Positions 12,062 through 24,690 of a stretch of DNA of 64,000 nucleotides are shown one piece after another. Source of the stretch: Bradysia coprophila (Eukaryota; Arthropoda; Insecta; Diptera; Sciaridae). Positions within the stretch are counted from its first letter, which is position 1. Each line of letters starts with the position of its first letter. The notes below the pieces were generated by a model. That model did no database searches. It was not told the origin of the DNA and worked only from the letters and a program-made list of their open reading frames with translations. The stretch covers positions 9,858,390 through 9,922,389 of the forward strand of contig NW_023503409.1 in NCBI RefSeq assembly GCF_014529535.1, in the 5' to 3' direction. Made by a program: the position numbers and the translations under genes.

Positions 12062-13386
12062 GTGCAACTTGGTGACAAATGCTTTTTACAAATACACATT
12101 ACACTCGGCCTGCGGCCTATGACAGTCTACACATCTAGGTCTTGCAAAACGGAGGATCCATAGATTTGCCCACAGAACATAGAATCAGAGCTTCCATTTT
12201 TCATGGGAAAAATTGTGCAAATGGTTGCTTAAATATGACTTAACACTCCCTGACCAAATCAATAGACACATACAAGGTGTAGGAAGAGAGCAGTGCGAAA
12301 AAACTGAGTAATTAAAAAGAAATATTTCGATTTTGCCATTTCTACGTACTCAATGTTAATGCTGAAATTTTCTGCATTGTTGTTTATTGCACTTACATGA
12401 AACGCGATGAGCATATTATGCATTTATGGATTTTTAAATTGCTGCAATAATAACGATTATTGTGTAACAATCATACACTTGCATTTTTATCACTTTTTTA
12501 TTTAAGTTTTATTTAGTAGAATGTTTCGACACCGGTTACTTTTCCATTCACGAGTTTAGTAACATTACTTAGCGTTTATACAAACGGCAATGTAATCATT
12601 AACTCTAGTTGGTTATTTTTTTACAGAAAATCTTTTACTTCATTTGTTATAACTAGGTTCTGTATAAGAGAACACTTGCATCAACGTCGACAACAGATGA
12701 CTATTCAATTCAAAGAAAGACTTATTTGTACTCGGATTTCAAATAAAAACGTTTTTAATGCCGTTCGCAAGCGTAGGACTGGTCCATTTCATGTCTTTCT
12801 TATTACTCAAATAACAGTTGTTCTCTGTGGAATGAGAGATGCAAATGTTCATTTTAATTCAGACTAAAGTGAAACGCGGAAGTATCTTTAAAAGAGGATG
12901 TTGTACTGGATAATTGACGACCATACCTATCTGATCTGTTCCATTTAAGAATTAATTAAATCCTATGACGAACCCTTTCCATAATATTATCTCCTCTACT
13001 CTGCCAACCAGACTTAATTTCCTAGGCAACTCAATTCTCACTTGACTGATTCCATTCCGTAAACTCTTCTATTGCAAATGCAACGTTTGTTCCAAGATCT
13101 GCACTGACATAAAATTGCTCACAACAAAACGTACATATTAGACGAACGTCAGGCAATTATAAAATGTTGATGGACGGGATTTAGTCGAAAGGCACGCGAT
13201 TTTTACTTTAAAGCATACATGAAGTACTCGACGTGCTAGGCATAATTTTCGTGTGTGTGTTTCATGCATACACGTTTCCATAATGTTGATGATAATTAAA
13301 TCTTTTTTTTTTTTTATGAAATTCGAGTAATGGGGAAATGATGTGCGGTTATGTTTTTACCATTTTTTTGTGCAGACTAGGCACGA
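12062..13386. other. Intergenic with one decayed MITE copy
   Basis: A relic of the ~208-bp MITE lies at about 12595-12705 (AATCTTTTACTTCATTTG ... GACAACAGATGACTA). No gene is supported. Confidence 0.5.
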
Positions 13387-13394
13387 TATAAATA
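13387..13394 (+). promoter_or_regulatory. TATA box (TATAAATA) with initiator at 13414
   Basis: TATAAATA stands 29 bp upstream of the A in TCATTC (13414-13419), which fits an arthropod initiator. It is about 109 bp upstream of the start codon at 13496. Confidence 0.65.
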
Positions 13395-13495
13395 CTTTTA
13401 ATGGCAAGTGAAATCATTCAAACAGTCCAAACTAGTCCTAGAGTTAAGTTTAACACAAGCCGCGCGCCTATAGTTCCAATAATAAATTAGGCAAA

Positions 13496-14169
13496 ATGGA
13501 ATTAAGAATTGCGGTAAGTTAATTGAGCACCAAGTGACAAAGATACTATCATAATCAGTGAATTGAGTCTAGTATGCGAATTGTGAAGGCAGAACGGTAG
13601 TTTCGTTTAACAAAAAAGAGTCAAAGTGCTAATCTTAACTGGTACGGTGACTGGCAACTACCGATTTTTGTCACCACTAAATTGAACCGCCATCAATTTC
13701 AAAATAAATTAATTTTCTTTCATTTAAATGGACACTAAAAAAATGGAATGTTTGACTTTCAGTTACTCTCATCGTTCTTGCTGATTCTACTTGTTATCGG
13801 ACTATCAGACGGAGGGTAATAATTTTCCAATAGAACTTTTATACTCAGTACAACCGAACGTGCAATTAATAAAGAAAAACTTCGTAATTTATCAGTTACA
13901 CCAAAAAGAAAAAAATCATCATTCACATTCCAGTCAAACAGACGCATCATAAGCACACCCACACCCAAATCAAAACCATTCATCATCATCACAAACCCAC
14001 AATTATCAAGGAGGAGAAAATCATCAAACAAGAAGTCCATAAACCCGTTCATGTCAAAGAGGAAATCGAACACGAACATTACCATCATCACTACAAGCAT
14101 GATCATGGTGAGGGACATCATATCCCTGACTATCATCATGAGCATAAGCATGAGCATTCGTACGATTGA
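13496..14169 (+). CDS. Small His-rich secreted protein with IHxP module (114 aa)
   Basis: Exons 13496-13513 (18 nt), 13763-13815 and 13896-14169 join in phases 0 and 2 to 345 nt, 114 aa. Exon 1 codes only MELRIA. Exon 2 supplies the hydrophobic core of a signal peptide (LLSSFLLILLVIG). Exon 3 begins YTKKKKIIIHIPVKQ, then a His/Thr-rich segment (HHKHTHTQ), Lys/Glu-rich repeats around VHKPVHVKEE, and a His-rich end. It shares the I-H-x-P module and exon plan with the genes at 24.7, 35 and 55.9 kb. Secretion and a cuticle or metal-binding role are suggested by composition only. The acceptor for exon 3 (TTTATCAG) was chosen because it restores frame. Confidence 0.8.
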
Positions 14170-14778
14170 ATGGATTTCATCTTGTTATAAAATGAGTATT
14201 TATATGTTGGTGCAGCCTAGGCTAAGATTTGTTTGAAATGAATTTGTGATAATTTAAACAAAAAAATATTAAATCTTCTAAAATTGTTGTTTTACGCTTG
14301 ACAGTACAAGTAATGTTGATATAGTCAGCGTTTTACAATGGTGGAAATAGAAACGAAAAAACCATTGGTGTTCCTTTGCTATCTGAATAAATTGTTGCTG
14401 TTGAGTTAGTTTAAGATTAGTACATACACCTACTACAGATGCCTCACCAGTGGACGCAGAGAAACATTTATCTGATTCGATCCTTTTTGTGCTTTGTCAA
14501 CTGATCACAGAAAAAGAAAATTCGACCGCATAATACGTTTCCCTTACAAAATCGTCCATCAAATACTATACTGTTTTTCAAAGCAAGTCTGAGGCATCGG
14601 TACTTTCTCATACCACAAAACCCAAAAAAAAACGACCCGAAAACTGTCGATGTATCTCTTATAAAGTCATATAAAATGATTCGAATATGCTGCCGAAAGG
14701 TTGGAATTGCGGTCTTACATTTTCCAGAAATTAATAAAATTTTAATAAAATAATAAAATTAAAGTACCTCTGTTTCAG
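14170..14778. other. 3' flank of the His-rich gene, no gene seen
   Basis: AT-rich; an AATAAA occurs near 14386 but is far from the stop codon, so its use is unsure. Confidence 0.4.
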
Positions 14779-14946
14779 AAAGTTTCGGGTGAATATAAGA
14801 TTTGTTATGTTGCATCCGTGACATTTGACATGATCAAGTTGTTGGAACTGCGTTGTTTAGTATTGAGTGTTGGCATGTGTTGCAACCTAACAAAGTGAAT
14901 TTGACTTGTGTCCAACATTATAAAGATTATATTCACCCGAAACTTT
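14779..14946. repeat. 168-bp inverted-repeat element
   Basis: AAAGTTTCGGGTGAATATAA at the left and TTATATTCACCCGAAACTTT at the right form terminal inverted repeats (the right arm carries one small interruption). Confidence 0.65.
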
Positions 14947-15000
14947 GGATCTGTGTGGTCTTGCGGATTTGCGTTACCTTCAGTATGTATATTTACCTTG

Positions 15001-15673
15001 GATGAAGCGGGTAACAGTGGCGTTTTGTCGTTGCGTCACTTTGCGACAAAGTGGTTCAACGAAAAATGATAGTTGAGAAAATTCTAAATTAGATTTTTTG
15101 TTTTGATGTGGTTGATTGTGATGATTTTTCGTTTTCCTTCGTACAAAAGTATGAAAATTTGTGATTTTATTATCAATAATAAGCTTACAACATACTATGT
15201 AGTAAAATTCGTGTATAGTGTTCTCCAAAAAATTAAAATCCGTGTTCAATGTTCTCATAAACATAAAAATCCAAGGCAAATGTTCTCCAAAAATTTCCTG
15301 TGATTGATTGAAATTAGATTTTCTCAGTTCAGGTTTGTGCTGTTGCGAGCATTAGCTATGAACATTGCAGGCATTAGCTAGGAACACTTTGAATATTATT
15401 TTGCACAAAAACCTTAACCCAAGCTAATTTGAAGCCTCAAACCAACCTGATTAAAATTAGATTTTATCGTTTCAGACAAGGTTTGAGTTGTAGTAAGCAT
15501 TACTTAGGAATATTTTGATTATTTTTTACATTCAATCAATTTAATCCAATTCTAAAAACTGCTCTCATTCAAAAATGTTGCGCTAAAAAAATTCCAAATC
15601 TTACGACAGAACCACTTTGTCGCATTTTCTCATGTCGAAAATTTCCGTCTCTGCCACTGTTACCCGCTTCATC
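15001..15673. mobile_element. 673-bp TIR element (non-autonomous)
   Basis: GATGAAGCGGGTAACAGTGG opens the element, and GCCACTGTTACCCGCTTCATC closes it. A second inner pair is GCGACAAAGTGGTTC and GAACCACTTTGTCGC. No transposase frame is seen. A similar right end (CTGCTTCATTGAGGCTGTTTAAT) recurs at about 17748-17772. Confidence 0.7.
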
Positions 15674-16160
15674 GAGGCTGTTTAATAAATATTAAATTTT
15701 TCTTGAGGAAAAATTCACTTTCGTATATTTCGTAATTCTCGGAGTTTGGGTCACACAATACACCTAAAAGTTCACTTGCTGCACTTGACCAATAGAATGT
15801 GTGTAATCATCACAAAGCTTAGACACAAAGCTAAGTAGTAAGAAAATTCTAATGCGAAATAGTTGTACTGGTAAGTTACGGCAGTGCTCGAAGTTTACCG
15901 AGGTCGAAACATCGTGAGACTATCGTTTTGCACTATGAATTGGTCTCCTGCTACATGTACTAAGAGCTAAGCAGGCCTATGACATGCTGCAATGGACAGT
16001 ATTTGTGCCAATTATTCTTCCCAATATATAAACCATTTGAACTGAGAGTACCCTCCCAGTCCATTTAAAACATTTTTGAATCTACTGCGCATCAACTTCA
16101 GTGTGTTTTGACGTAATCTATCAAATTAGTACTTATCCGAAGTTATTTGTTTTGTTCCGA
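15674..16160. other. Intergenic, no gene seen
   Basis: Nothing that I can support. Confidence 0.4.
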
Positions 16161-16167
16161 AGAGTAC

Positions 16168-16258
16168 TGATTAACTAGTGATTAACCATGATTAACATGA
16201 TTAACCATGATTAACCATGATTAACATGATTAACCAGTGATTAACCAGTGGTTAATCA
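16168..16258 (+). repeat. Minisatellite of GATTAACCAT-type units
   Basis: About eight units of 10-12 bp (GATTAACCAT, GATTAACAT, GATTAACCAGT) stand in tandem. Diverged GATTAA/GATTAATC runs recur at 53960-54120. Confidence 0.8.
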
Positions 16259-16606
16259 GAGTGAGCAACCCCTCGTTATGTTGTCTCTGGATGAAATTTG
16301 ACATTTCGTTGTTGTACTTGAAACAGACCTATACGCTGATTACCAGTGCATACATTGTAGAAGTTGATTTGAGCAAATGAGTGACAGAAAATCTACAAAT
16401 TTGTGTCAAAATTTTGTGTGTTCAAATTTAAATTATTGGGCTTTTCTGAATTTCCTAGTTGTTTTGAGTTGTGATCGTTGGATGGAGCAAGTATCAATTG
16501 TTAAGAAGAATCATGTTGTAGTGTGTCTTAGGAGGAACGGTTATGCCTCTTAATATACAACCTATTAGAGACGGCAGACATATAGCCCAATCATAACTAT
16601 TAAATA

Positions 16607-16720
16607 TATGGCTCCTGTGTCCAAATGTTTATTTGCACGAGGTGGTGATTGTGATCCTAAGCCGAAGGCGCGGATCATAATCCAACTCGTCAAAATAAAT
16701 GTTTGGACACAGGAGCATAT
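16607..16720. repeat. Palindromic element with GCCGAAGGCG apex
   Basis: ATATGGCTCCTGTGTCC...TTTATTT pairs with AAATAAATGTTTGGACACAGGAGCATAT, and the apex contains AGCCGAAGGCG. It belongs to the set of palindromes whose tips read CTCGGCTTCGCCTCG or close to it. Confidence 0.7.
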
Positions 16721-17922
16721 ATTTTTTCATGTGTCGATGCAAAGATAAACCCAAACTCCCTCTCCGAACTGATACATAATGTGAGTCTTACCACACATAA
16801 AATTACTTCCATTGATATAATATAGAGTAGATAAGCAGACATGAAGAACCTTTATGCTGAAACTTATCTTGAAAAGCAGCAACTAATACAAAATTTCTAA
16901 TTTTTAAAATATTTTGTATGAAATTATTACGCGTCGTTTATTACACATACATTCATACATTCTTTTCACATAAAACTTCTTCTTGTTAGCTTATACAGAG
17001 ATATATAATCTATACATCCTATATCAATGGTTACTTTTTTTAAAAGTTTATTTAAATATGCGGAAAAAAAAGACTGCTCACAATGACGTAGCGTAAAAAA
17101 ACGATCTTTTCAAAAATCAAAGGTGTACAACATAAAAATGGTTACTTTCATTGTTTACATCATCGACTATCGTTCGATACAAAATCTTGTACTTCATTAG
17201 TCTAAACGTAGGCTTTGCTATATAAGTTAACTCTTCACTGAGCATTTTGTACATTTTTGACATCGCTGTCGATAACAGATGACTTACTTTTTAAGGAAAT
17301 ATATGAGTGTAGTAGACAGAGGCCACCAACGCCCTCATTTTTACATTAATTTAACCTGAACACTGAATATGTTCAAGGTAATTCAATTGATTTTAAAGAA
17401 TCGGTCAACCTGGAACATTGTACATCCATTTCAAAACTCCGCTTGTTCCTGCTGGAATGTTCTGCAGACTTATTTTCGTTTTGTCGTTTTTCCGAAATGC
17501 ATCCAAAAAACTAAAAACACACATCCATTCAGGGACCTTTGAGAGTCCAGGAAGTTTCGTACACCTCTGACACCTTTTTGTTACAAAATTTCAGCGAGTT
17601 GACTTATTTTGCACGAAGTTAGAATTTATCTTATAGTCAGACATCTAACAAAACCACACTTAATGTAATGCAATGCACAAGAGAAAAAACAGGTTGCTGC
17701 TACTGATTCGAAAATTGTCGCAAAGTCATCTAACTCGAAAATCAACCTGCTTCATTGAGGCTGTTTAATATTTTGGTCAATTACCAGATCGGAATTGTAA
17801 AATGGAATCAATCGTGAGGACGATAATGTGAATGTGTGTTATATAATCACTCGTAAATAGAGATGAAGGTTGGGATCGGAATAGTATTTCGAGGCCGAAG
17901 ATTCGACACATTAAGGATATAA
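16721..17922. other. Intergenic with MITE relic
   Basis: A copy of the ~208-bp MITE lies at about 17150-17285 (AAATCTTGTACTTCATTAG, GCTATATAAG, TCGATAACAGATGAC). A right end similar to that of the 15001-15673 element is at about 17748-17772. No gene is seen. Confidence 0.5.
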
Positions 17923-17923
17923 T

Positions 17924-17936
17924 GCTTGTAGTCTGT
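17924..17936 (+). repeat. 13-bp target-site duplication, left copy
   Basis: GCTTGTAGTCTGT here is repeated exactly at 18393-18405 and brackets the non-LTR insertion. Confidence 0.85.
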
Positions 17937-18392
17937 GCCTGTGTAGTCTATGGATGCGAATCTTGGACGGTGAAGAGAAGTGATGAACAGTTGCTCCTAA
18001 CGTTCGAGCGTAAGGTCCTTCGTACTATTTTCGGAGCGATGCGTGAAGGCGAAAGGTGGCGGCGACGATACAACTTTGAATTGAAACGTGATTTTGGCGA
18101 GCCGGATATTGTGGCAGTGGTGAAAGTCCAACGGTTGAGGTGGGCAGGACATGTAGCACGCATGGACAGGAACAAAGCCCCCTCAATGTTATTCCGAAAT
18201 GATCCAGAAGGGCGAAGAGGAGTAGGACGCCCTAAAATGCGATGGATAGATGGCGTCGAATCAGATCTTCGGGCGCTGGGAATAAGAGGTTGGCAAAGTG
18301 CAGCGAATGACCGGGCACGCTGGAACCGGATTCTCGACCAGGCCAAGGCCCACAAGTGGCTGTAGCGCCGGTAAAGTAAGTAAAGTAAGTAA
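17937..18392 (+). mobile_element. 5'-truncated non-LTR retrotransposon (RTE-like), 3' end only
   Basis: The 456-bp insertion codes the last ~140 residues of an endonuclease-reverse transcriptase protein: YGCESWTVK, LRWAGHVARMDRNKAP, GVGRPKMRWIDGVESDL and WNRILDQAKAHKWL are typical of the C-terminal tail of RTE-type elements. The frame is open to the stop at 18363-18365. The 3' end is a short tandem run (GTAAAGTAAG units), as in RTE elements. Exact 13-bp duplications flank it, and the 5' end is missing, both hallmarks of target-primed reverse transcription. It has no start codon of its own and no catalytic domain, so it is dead. The clade assignment is from memory of the family. Confidence 0.85.
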
Positions 18393-18405
18393 GCTTGTAG
18401 TCTGT
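18393..18405 (+). repeat. 13-bp target-site duplication, right copy
   Basis: Second copy of GCTTGTAGTCTGT. Confidence 0.85.
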
Positions 18406-19794
18406 AAATGGATAAAATGGAATTTCGGAGCTACAGCTTGTCAGCAGTCAGCCTGCTTTTCATTTTTATAGAAAGATGTCCATTACACTCAATAAAAATT
18501 ACTTAGCAATTGTTTCACGTTTTAAGAGGCATCGCTGCTTTGCTGAAAAGCATACATTTGGGAGTTTTTTTAATACTGGATTTTAGTCCCTAGCAATATC
18601 TTTATTCGGCAGTGGACTTTGTGGGTTGGCAATAGGTGGTATCTAAATAAAGGGACGTAGAATTTCTCAACTAATTTTAGTTATTTTATGTGAAACGTTT
18701 GAGTCAATAAACGAGCAAATTTTCAACGTCTTTTACTATGGAGAAAGATCAACGCATTTAACGAATTTATTGTAAATAAATGAGAGTAGGATGTGACAAT
18801 GAGTGTACTTTAATTGCCATCATATTGCCATTTATTCCAGCAGCCATAATTTCTTCTTCTTTTGTCACACGATTATTATTTTGTCGTCAGTTTACGTTGT
18901 TATTGACATTGTTGTTTAAATGCAACTTCTTCTTTTTTCCTACCTGTACGCTACAATTACATTGACGACACACTGAAACTTAATCTCATTACAGTAAATT
19001 GAATTTGAAATTTGAATGAAAGATCAGTTGTTACAGTTAGCGTTAGCGGATTGGCGAAAGTTGCGATTTTATTTCGATTGTTTCGCAGAATTTTATTCAA
19101 ATCCAATTTTTTTCGATGCAACAACAATCATATCAATAATGCACTTCATATCACAAAATAAGACAATACAAAAAAAAGGCATCTCATCCATTCAGTCAGC
19201 AGAGTCAGCACATCACATATTATTCAAATTGTTTTCGCGTCTTTATTTGGATTATGAAATGCATTCAATTTATACAATTTCTAATCAATTAAATACTTTT
19301 GTACTCTCTGACTACAAGAGATCATTAAAGAAATGGTAAAACAATTAACGTTTTGTGATTTCATATGAAATAAAAACTATCGTTTGCTGTTTAATGACTA
19401 TGATTTGAACGCCATTGAACTTTAATTGATGAAATTGTAAATTTAAACTCCAACCTAGACTTCCAACGTAATTTTCACATTTTCAATTGATTGTTATATG
19501 TGAGTGCAGCATTGTTGACAATAAATGGAATGCAGGTGGTGCGGTCATGAATATTTATATTATAGTTCACATGATAAAGTTGAATGCAACGTTATCATCA
19601 CGGTCGTAATTTATGGTAATTCGGTTAGGTGCATTTTGGGTGGGTTTACAGATATCAAACAAACTGATTTAAATGAATATTAGTCATCCACCTCTCTCTG
19701 ATTTCATGTTTCTTCAATTCACAAACATTATCCTCTTTCGCCTGAATCCACAATTGATAACATTATAACATCGATGAACTGGACTGTGATAGTA
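18406..19794. other. Intergenic, no gene supported
   Basis: A 107-codon frame at 19016-19339 lacks a recognisable domain, signal peptide or splice sites and is likely chance. Confidence 0.4.
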
Positions 19795-19912
19795 TGTTAC
19801 ATCACTGTTTGTAAATATTTATTTAGGCAAGTGTGAGGTTTGCGGAACGAGTCGAAGGCGAGTGGAGTAATCACACGTGCCTAAACAGGCATTTACAAGC
19901 TGCGACGTAACA
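19795..19912. repeat. Palindromic element with CGAAGGCG apex
   Basis: TGTTAC...TGTAAAT...TTTAGGCAAGTGTGA pairs with TCACACGTGCCTAAA...ATTTACA...GTAACA; the apex is CGAGTCGAAGGCGAGTGG. A second small hairpin (ACGGTAAGTGCA / TGCACTTTACCGT) follows at about 19934-19974. Confidence 0.65.
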
Positions 19913-20645
19913 CATTTTACATGTTTGTGGACGGTAAGTGCATTTTCGCTGTCGCAGACAGTTATGTAAAGTGCACTTTACCGTGCATAAGCATGTAAAC
20001 AGGGGCGGATTACCCTATGGGAAATTCGGGACCGTGCCCATGGCGCTGGAAAAATTTGGCGCTGAGTTCAGTCATTAAATTGACAATTATTTTCTGAGTA
20101 GAAATTGTTTATTAGTTTCAAACTTAAATTTAAAAAAATTTTGCCTGCGGCGCTCGTAATCTATCACAAAAAGTGTTTGCGGATGCCTAATCTCGTAGAG
20201 CACAGTACGCACGAAGTTCAAAATTTTTATTCTGGCGAGTGCATGAGTTCACGGGTTAAAATTGAAAATTTCATTTCGCATGTCATAGTATTCAGTCCGA
20301 ACATTTACAAAAAGAAATTATTTTGCCGGGAAACATGAATGGTAAAGTCTAAAACTATAGTCATTTACATAATGGAAAGTGGCAAAAAAGAAGGAAACCG
20401 CTCCTCTTCGATCTCTCAAACTAGTTCTGAATGGATGCCTCGAAAAAGAAAAGCTCGACCATTGAATTAGCGTAAAAACTACGAATTGTGATGTGGTTTT
20501 CATGAACTAAAATTTGTAACTCTTAGCTCATACCAGTGCTATGCCAATAATCAAAATAGCATTTTCTTGTGGTATCAGAATTTCTCTAGTGATGTCTCTT
20601 TTTGAAAATTTTCTTGCTCGCTGCGCTCGCAATTACATTTCTTCC

Positions 20646-22741
20646 CAGGCCCGTAGCTAGGGCGAAATCTCAGGGTGGGCTCAAGCTCGATACAATTTTT
20701 CTTTGTTTGTAATTAAAAATATAATGTGAAGTGCGCCGCAGGCGATTTTTTTGGAAGCTACTTTAGTAAAACCACCGTAGATAGTAGATGCTACAATTTT
20801 TATTTCCGACATCTATTTTATCCTCCAGGTGAAATTTTTTTTTGAATCGGAGGTGGTCACTTCGTAAAAGAATTTTTTTTTAACGATAGGGGTCGGGATG
20901 ACCCTCGGAAAATTTGGAAATTTCAAAATCATGAATTAAAACAAAAAAATAATACACAGGAATTAAGTGACCAGGTCGATTTTGCTGGTAGTTTGTAGAG
21001 AATTGATGTACGTTTCTAATATCTTCGGTTCGTAAAGGTTGTAACTGTAATCAAAGTACAATTTTATTGTTTTGTCAATGATCACCCTACGATTTTTCAT
21101 TTTATTGGCTTAAATAAAATGAAGGCCTGCGTTACTAAATTAACATATCAAAACACTGCGATGTCGTTTTTCAATTTTTTCGAAAAATCTTAAAAAAACG
21201 TTCTGTTTGGTGCCAGATATATTTTCAAAGGCTATGTATGGAAAGTTTGATTGAAAGTTAAATTAATTAATTGCTACGTACTGGTGGCCTCTGATCTGGC
21301 CAACAATTATATGCAACAATTAGTCCTTATTTTAACATCTTGACTTTGTTCACCATCGGGGAGATTCCTAGCCCTGTCTAACTATTATTGGTTATAGTTT
21401 ATCTCATAGATATTCCGAAAATACTAAACTTGTCCTATTCGCTATCTGGCTTATATTCTTTACGACCTTTAATATGTGGGTAAGTCGACGAAAGGTCATT
21501 AAATGAATTTTAATGAAGTTTTAGTGCAAGGTGATATAGGTATTTAACCGAGAGTTGCGAGTACGATCGTGGGATGATTATGGAAATTTACATGTTGAAA
21601 AAATTATCGCACAATGACGGTCCACGAAAACCGTAATTTGTACCTACTATGAAGTTAAATAAAATTCACTGTCACGACAGAGTGAAATAAACCAGACACG
21701 AGCGCTTGATTTGACTGGGAACCTACTAGATAATGTAGCCTTTGCGAATAAAATTTTTCAATTTATGTCAGTTTTCATTTGAGTTAATTTTCAAACACTA
21801 TACTAGGTCCCTTATTTGACGTTTCAAAAATGAACCCCTACTGCCTGGTTTATTTTACTCTGTCGTGGTAAAAATCATTTTCTAATTTTTCAGTATTGAT
21901 AATTTTTGCAAACATCTAGGAATCCTAAACTAGCAGCAAATTTTGTGTACTAAACTTAAACTAATTGAGTACCAATTCTTCGCATCTAAAAATGTATTTT
22001 TCGTTTATTTTGTCAAAGTAGATTGTGATCATTTTACATGGGTTTGTTTTTTAAATATTTATAACTTGAAAATTTCGTCAAACTTATTGCTTGTTGGGTG
22101 GGTACCTAGTATGTTGGCTGCGTTGCCTTGTTGAATAGCCAAAGACAAACGGTTGTATAAGAATTGTTTCGCTCGAATGTCACCAGTTTCTTCAATTAAC
22201 ATTTTGCCAATTGAATCATTGTTGAATCATACATTTAAGCAGTAATTGCTATTTTGAGTATTCTACTTTTTTAGGCGACTTCATCATATTTGTTCAAAAA
22301 CTTTAGTACACTCGTCAAGACTAAATTTTCATCATTATTAGTTTTTGAATTCAGATAAGTTTTTGGTCTTGAGTCTTGGAGGATAATTCATTTATTCATT
22401 CACGTAAGAAAATTAACGAATTAAAAATTTCATCCAACGCTTTTCCATCGGGGAATGTTCCCATAACAGATGCTGCATTGCGACGTTGAACTGCGATACT
22501 TATTCTTTGTAGTAGGAATTCTTGAAGGTATTTTATGAATTTAAAAGTACTATACTAAAGGATTTTAGCTACTGATGTTACGAAAGCAACAATGATAAAT
22601 CCACATTCTGTAGTTAGACTGTTAACTTCTTTTAAATTTTTCCCAACTTTGTTATTTTTCTCCTTCGCCAGGGTGTGCTCAGACGTAGTCCTGTCCAGGG
22701 TGGGCTTAGCCCACCCTAGCCCACCCGTAGCTACGGGCCTG
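20646..22741. mobile_element. Inner hAT-type element, 8-bp TSD TTTCTTCC
   Basis: The termini are CAGGCCCGTAGCTAGG and CCGTAGCTACGGGCCTG, with TTTCTTCC at 20638-20645 and 22742-22749. It sits inside the outer hAT element and is 2096 bp. On the minus strand near 22430-22530 a short decayed frame reads LLQRISIAVQRRNAASVMG, a possible transposase remnant, but stops break it. A MITE copy (21673-21867) lies inside it. Confidence 0.85.
21673..21867. mobile_element. hAT-like MITE, CACGACAGAG termini
   Basis: CACGACAGAGTGAAATAAAC at the left and TTTATTTTACTCTGTCGTG at the right form terminal inverted repeats (195 bp). The same family, in the opposite orientation, is at 53600-53801 with a clear duplication. 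No duplication can be seen at this copy. Confidence 0.75.
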
Positions 22742-22921
22742 TTTCTTCCACTTCTATCGTAACACTACGATCCATTTCAATGGTCCCCGGAATGTACGTA
22801 TGGAACAAGCAGTAATGTTCATTATTACCACCTTGTTTATAAGATATTCATATAGGAAAATTGGCGCTTAAATTACGTTTGCCAGTGGCGCTGAAAACCT
22901 TAATCCGCCCCTGCATGTAAA

Positions 22922-24690
22922 TGATAAATTACAGCCCGAAAATGTGTGTGATAATATGAAGAGTATGGATCGAGTCTATTATAATCTGATCTGATATATC
23001 GATAATGTGGAGTCCAACAAAGTTACGACTGTTGCCTAGCTTACAACACAGTAAAAATCAGTAAATATCCTTCAATTCAAATGTTATTGTTGAACCGTTC
23101 GTTGACTGTCCTGGACTATTAGCTAATGAAGCTACTATACCACCAAAAATAGACAAATTGGTTTGTGCTGATGATTGACCGCTTAAATGTTGTCGCGACA
23201 ACCGGTTGCAGAATGTTGTGTTGTTACTCCACAAAAATATATACTTGCAAGTAAATCGAATGTAGGGCCATAACGTATTCAAAATCACTAAGTGAAAATG
23301 AAAGCACGTAAAAAAACAAGCTTCCGTAACACTTTTCGTTCGATTTTGAGCGCCATTCGTGTGATTGATGTCAGTAAGCAGTTTACGTAATGTAAGTATT
23401 TCGTAATTAGATTGCGTGGTATGAGAATTGTAAATTGAAAATAATTCTGTTGACTTCCTATACCAGCGAGGGAGTATATGGTCTATAAGCTTACTCTAGT
23501 TTTGTTTTTATTTATTTTGTTTATTTCCTGATTCGGTTAACAGTGCTGTTAATTGTGCTCGAAATACAACTACTCGTGTAAAAATACATCTGTCACGTCA
23601 ACATAATAATGCACTCGTCGGTGAATAACTGCACAGTTTGCAAAGTGAAATCAACTGGTTTTTATTCTTTCTGTTAATTCACTAAAAGATCCTCACTCAC
23701 TGAACACCAAGAACTATTTCTGGGAATACATTTTCACGAATTTCCTCACATTTTCCTAGATTTTCCATGTAATTTTTCCAAAAAATATTTTTGTTTCTCC
23801 ACTCTATCTAGTCCCGGGACTTCCTGCTCGATACAAGAACGCAAGACTCTCCATACAAAATATGAGAAAAACAATTCCTTCTCAGATAACAAGTAAATCT
23901 TAAACGAATCTACAATGCCATACGATCCGTCCCACCAACATAAATGTAAAACTACATCGTAAATATGAGAAATTGTTAATCGACGGCCTTTAACATAGAT
24001 TTAATCATATTACTTACTTACATTGTGTATAGTAAGCAAATTTAGAAAATAAAAGTTTTTCCTCGCATCAATTGGATTCCTCAACAAAATAGACATCCAA
24101 TATGCGCGCGAAGAACAAATATAAACGAAACAGAAAGAAAAAAAAAAGATTTAATGCTTTCCTCCGGTTATGTGTTTAACTTCATTGTTTGAAAAACGAA
24201 ATCAATCTTCTCATGCTCCAATGAATGCACCAGAAATATTAGCTTTACGATGAGGCAGCCTATGGAATGTGTGAGCTGTGATTCGATCGTATATTGTTTG
24301 GAAGTTGGGGCATAACGAAATGATGGTAAAGAAAAACAAAACAAACTTTTGTATGCGATTTTCTGATTAAAATTGCGATTGCATGAAGACCGGGGCGATA
24401 TAAGAATTGTGTTGTTCATTTTCATATTGTCATTTTCATTTAAATCGTCAACGGTTCAACATCGATCACATGAGTTATTAGTTTTGCAAAAAAAAAGTAT
24501 TTAAATCGAGGAAAAATGTTTAGCGAAATTAAAGTGCCTAACAAGAAATGATTTCCACTGGATGGATTAACTGTGAATGGATAACATTGAACGGCGAACT
24601 TTTTTCATTTATTTTGTAATTGTTGCGAATAGACGAGATTTGGATTTGAATTTATTAATTTTTTTAAATTCAAACGGCGAATAAGTGAAA
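22922..24690. other. Intergenic and upstream region of the 24691 gene
   Basis: No gene is supported. A weak TATA-like TATTTAAA near 24499 stands about 190 bp before the next start codon. Confidence 0.4.

Larger units (their letters stand above)
20000..22913. mobile_element. Outer hAT-type element, 8-bp TSD CATGTAAA
   Basis: The termini are CAGGGGCGGATTA and TTAATCCGCCCCTG, with CATGTAAA at 19992-19999 and 22914-22921. The 8-bp duplication and the CAGGGGCGG start are typical of hAT transposons. Without the nested insertion only about 818 bp belong to it, and no transposase is evident, so it is non-autonomous. Confidence 0.85.

Noticed and set aside
19016-19339. 107-codon frame on the plus strand
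   Set aside because: No recognisable domain, signal peptide or splice structure in AT-rich DNA.
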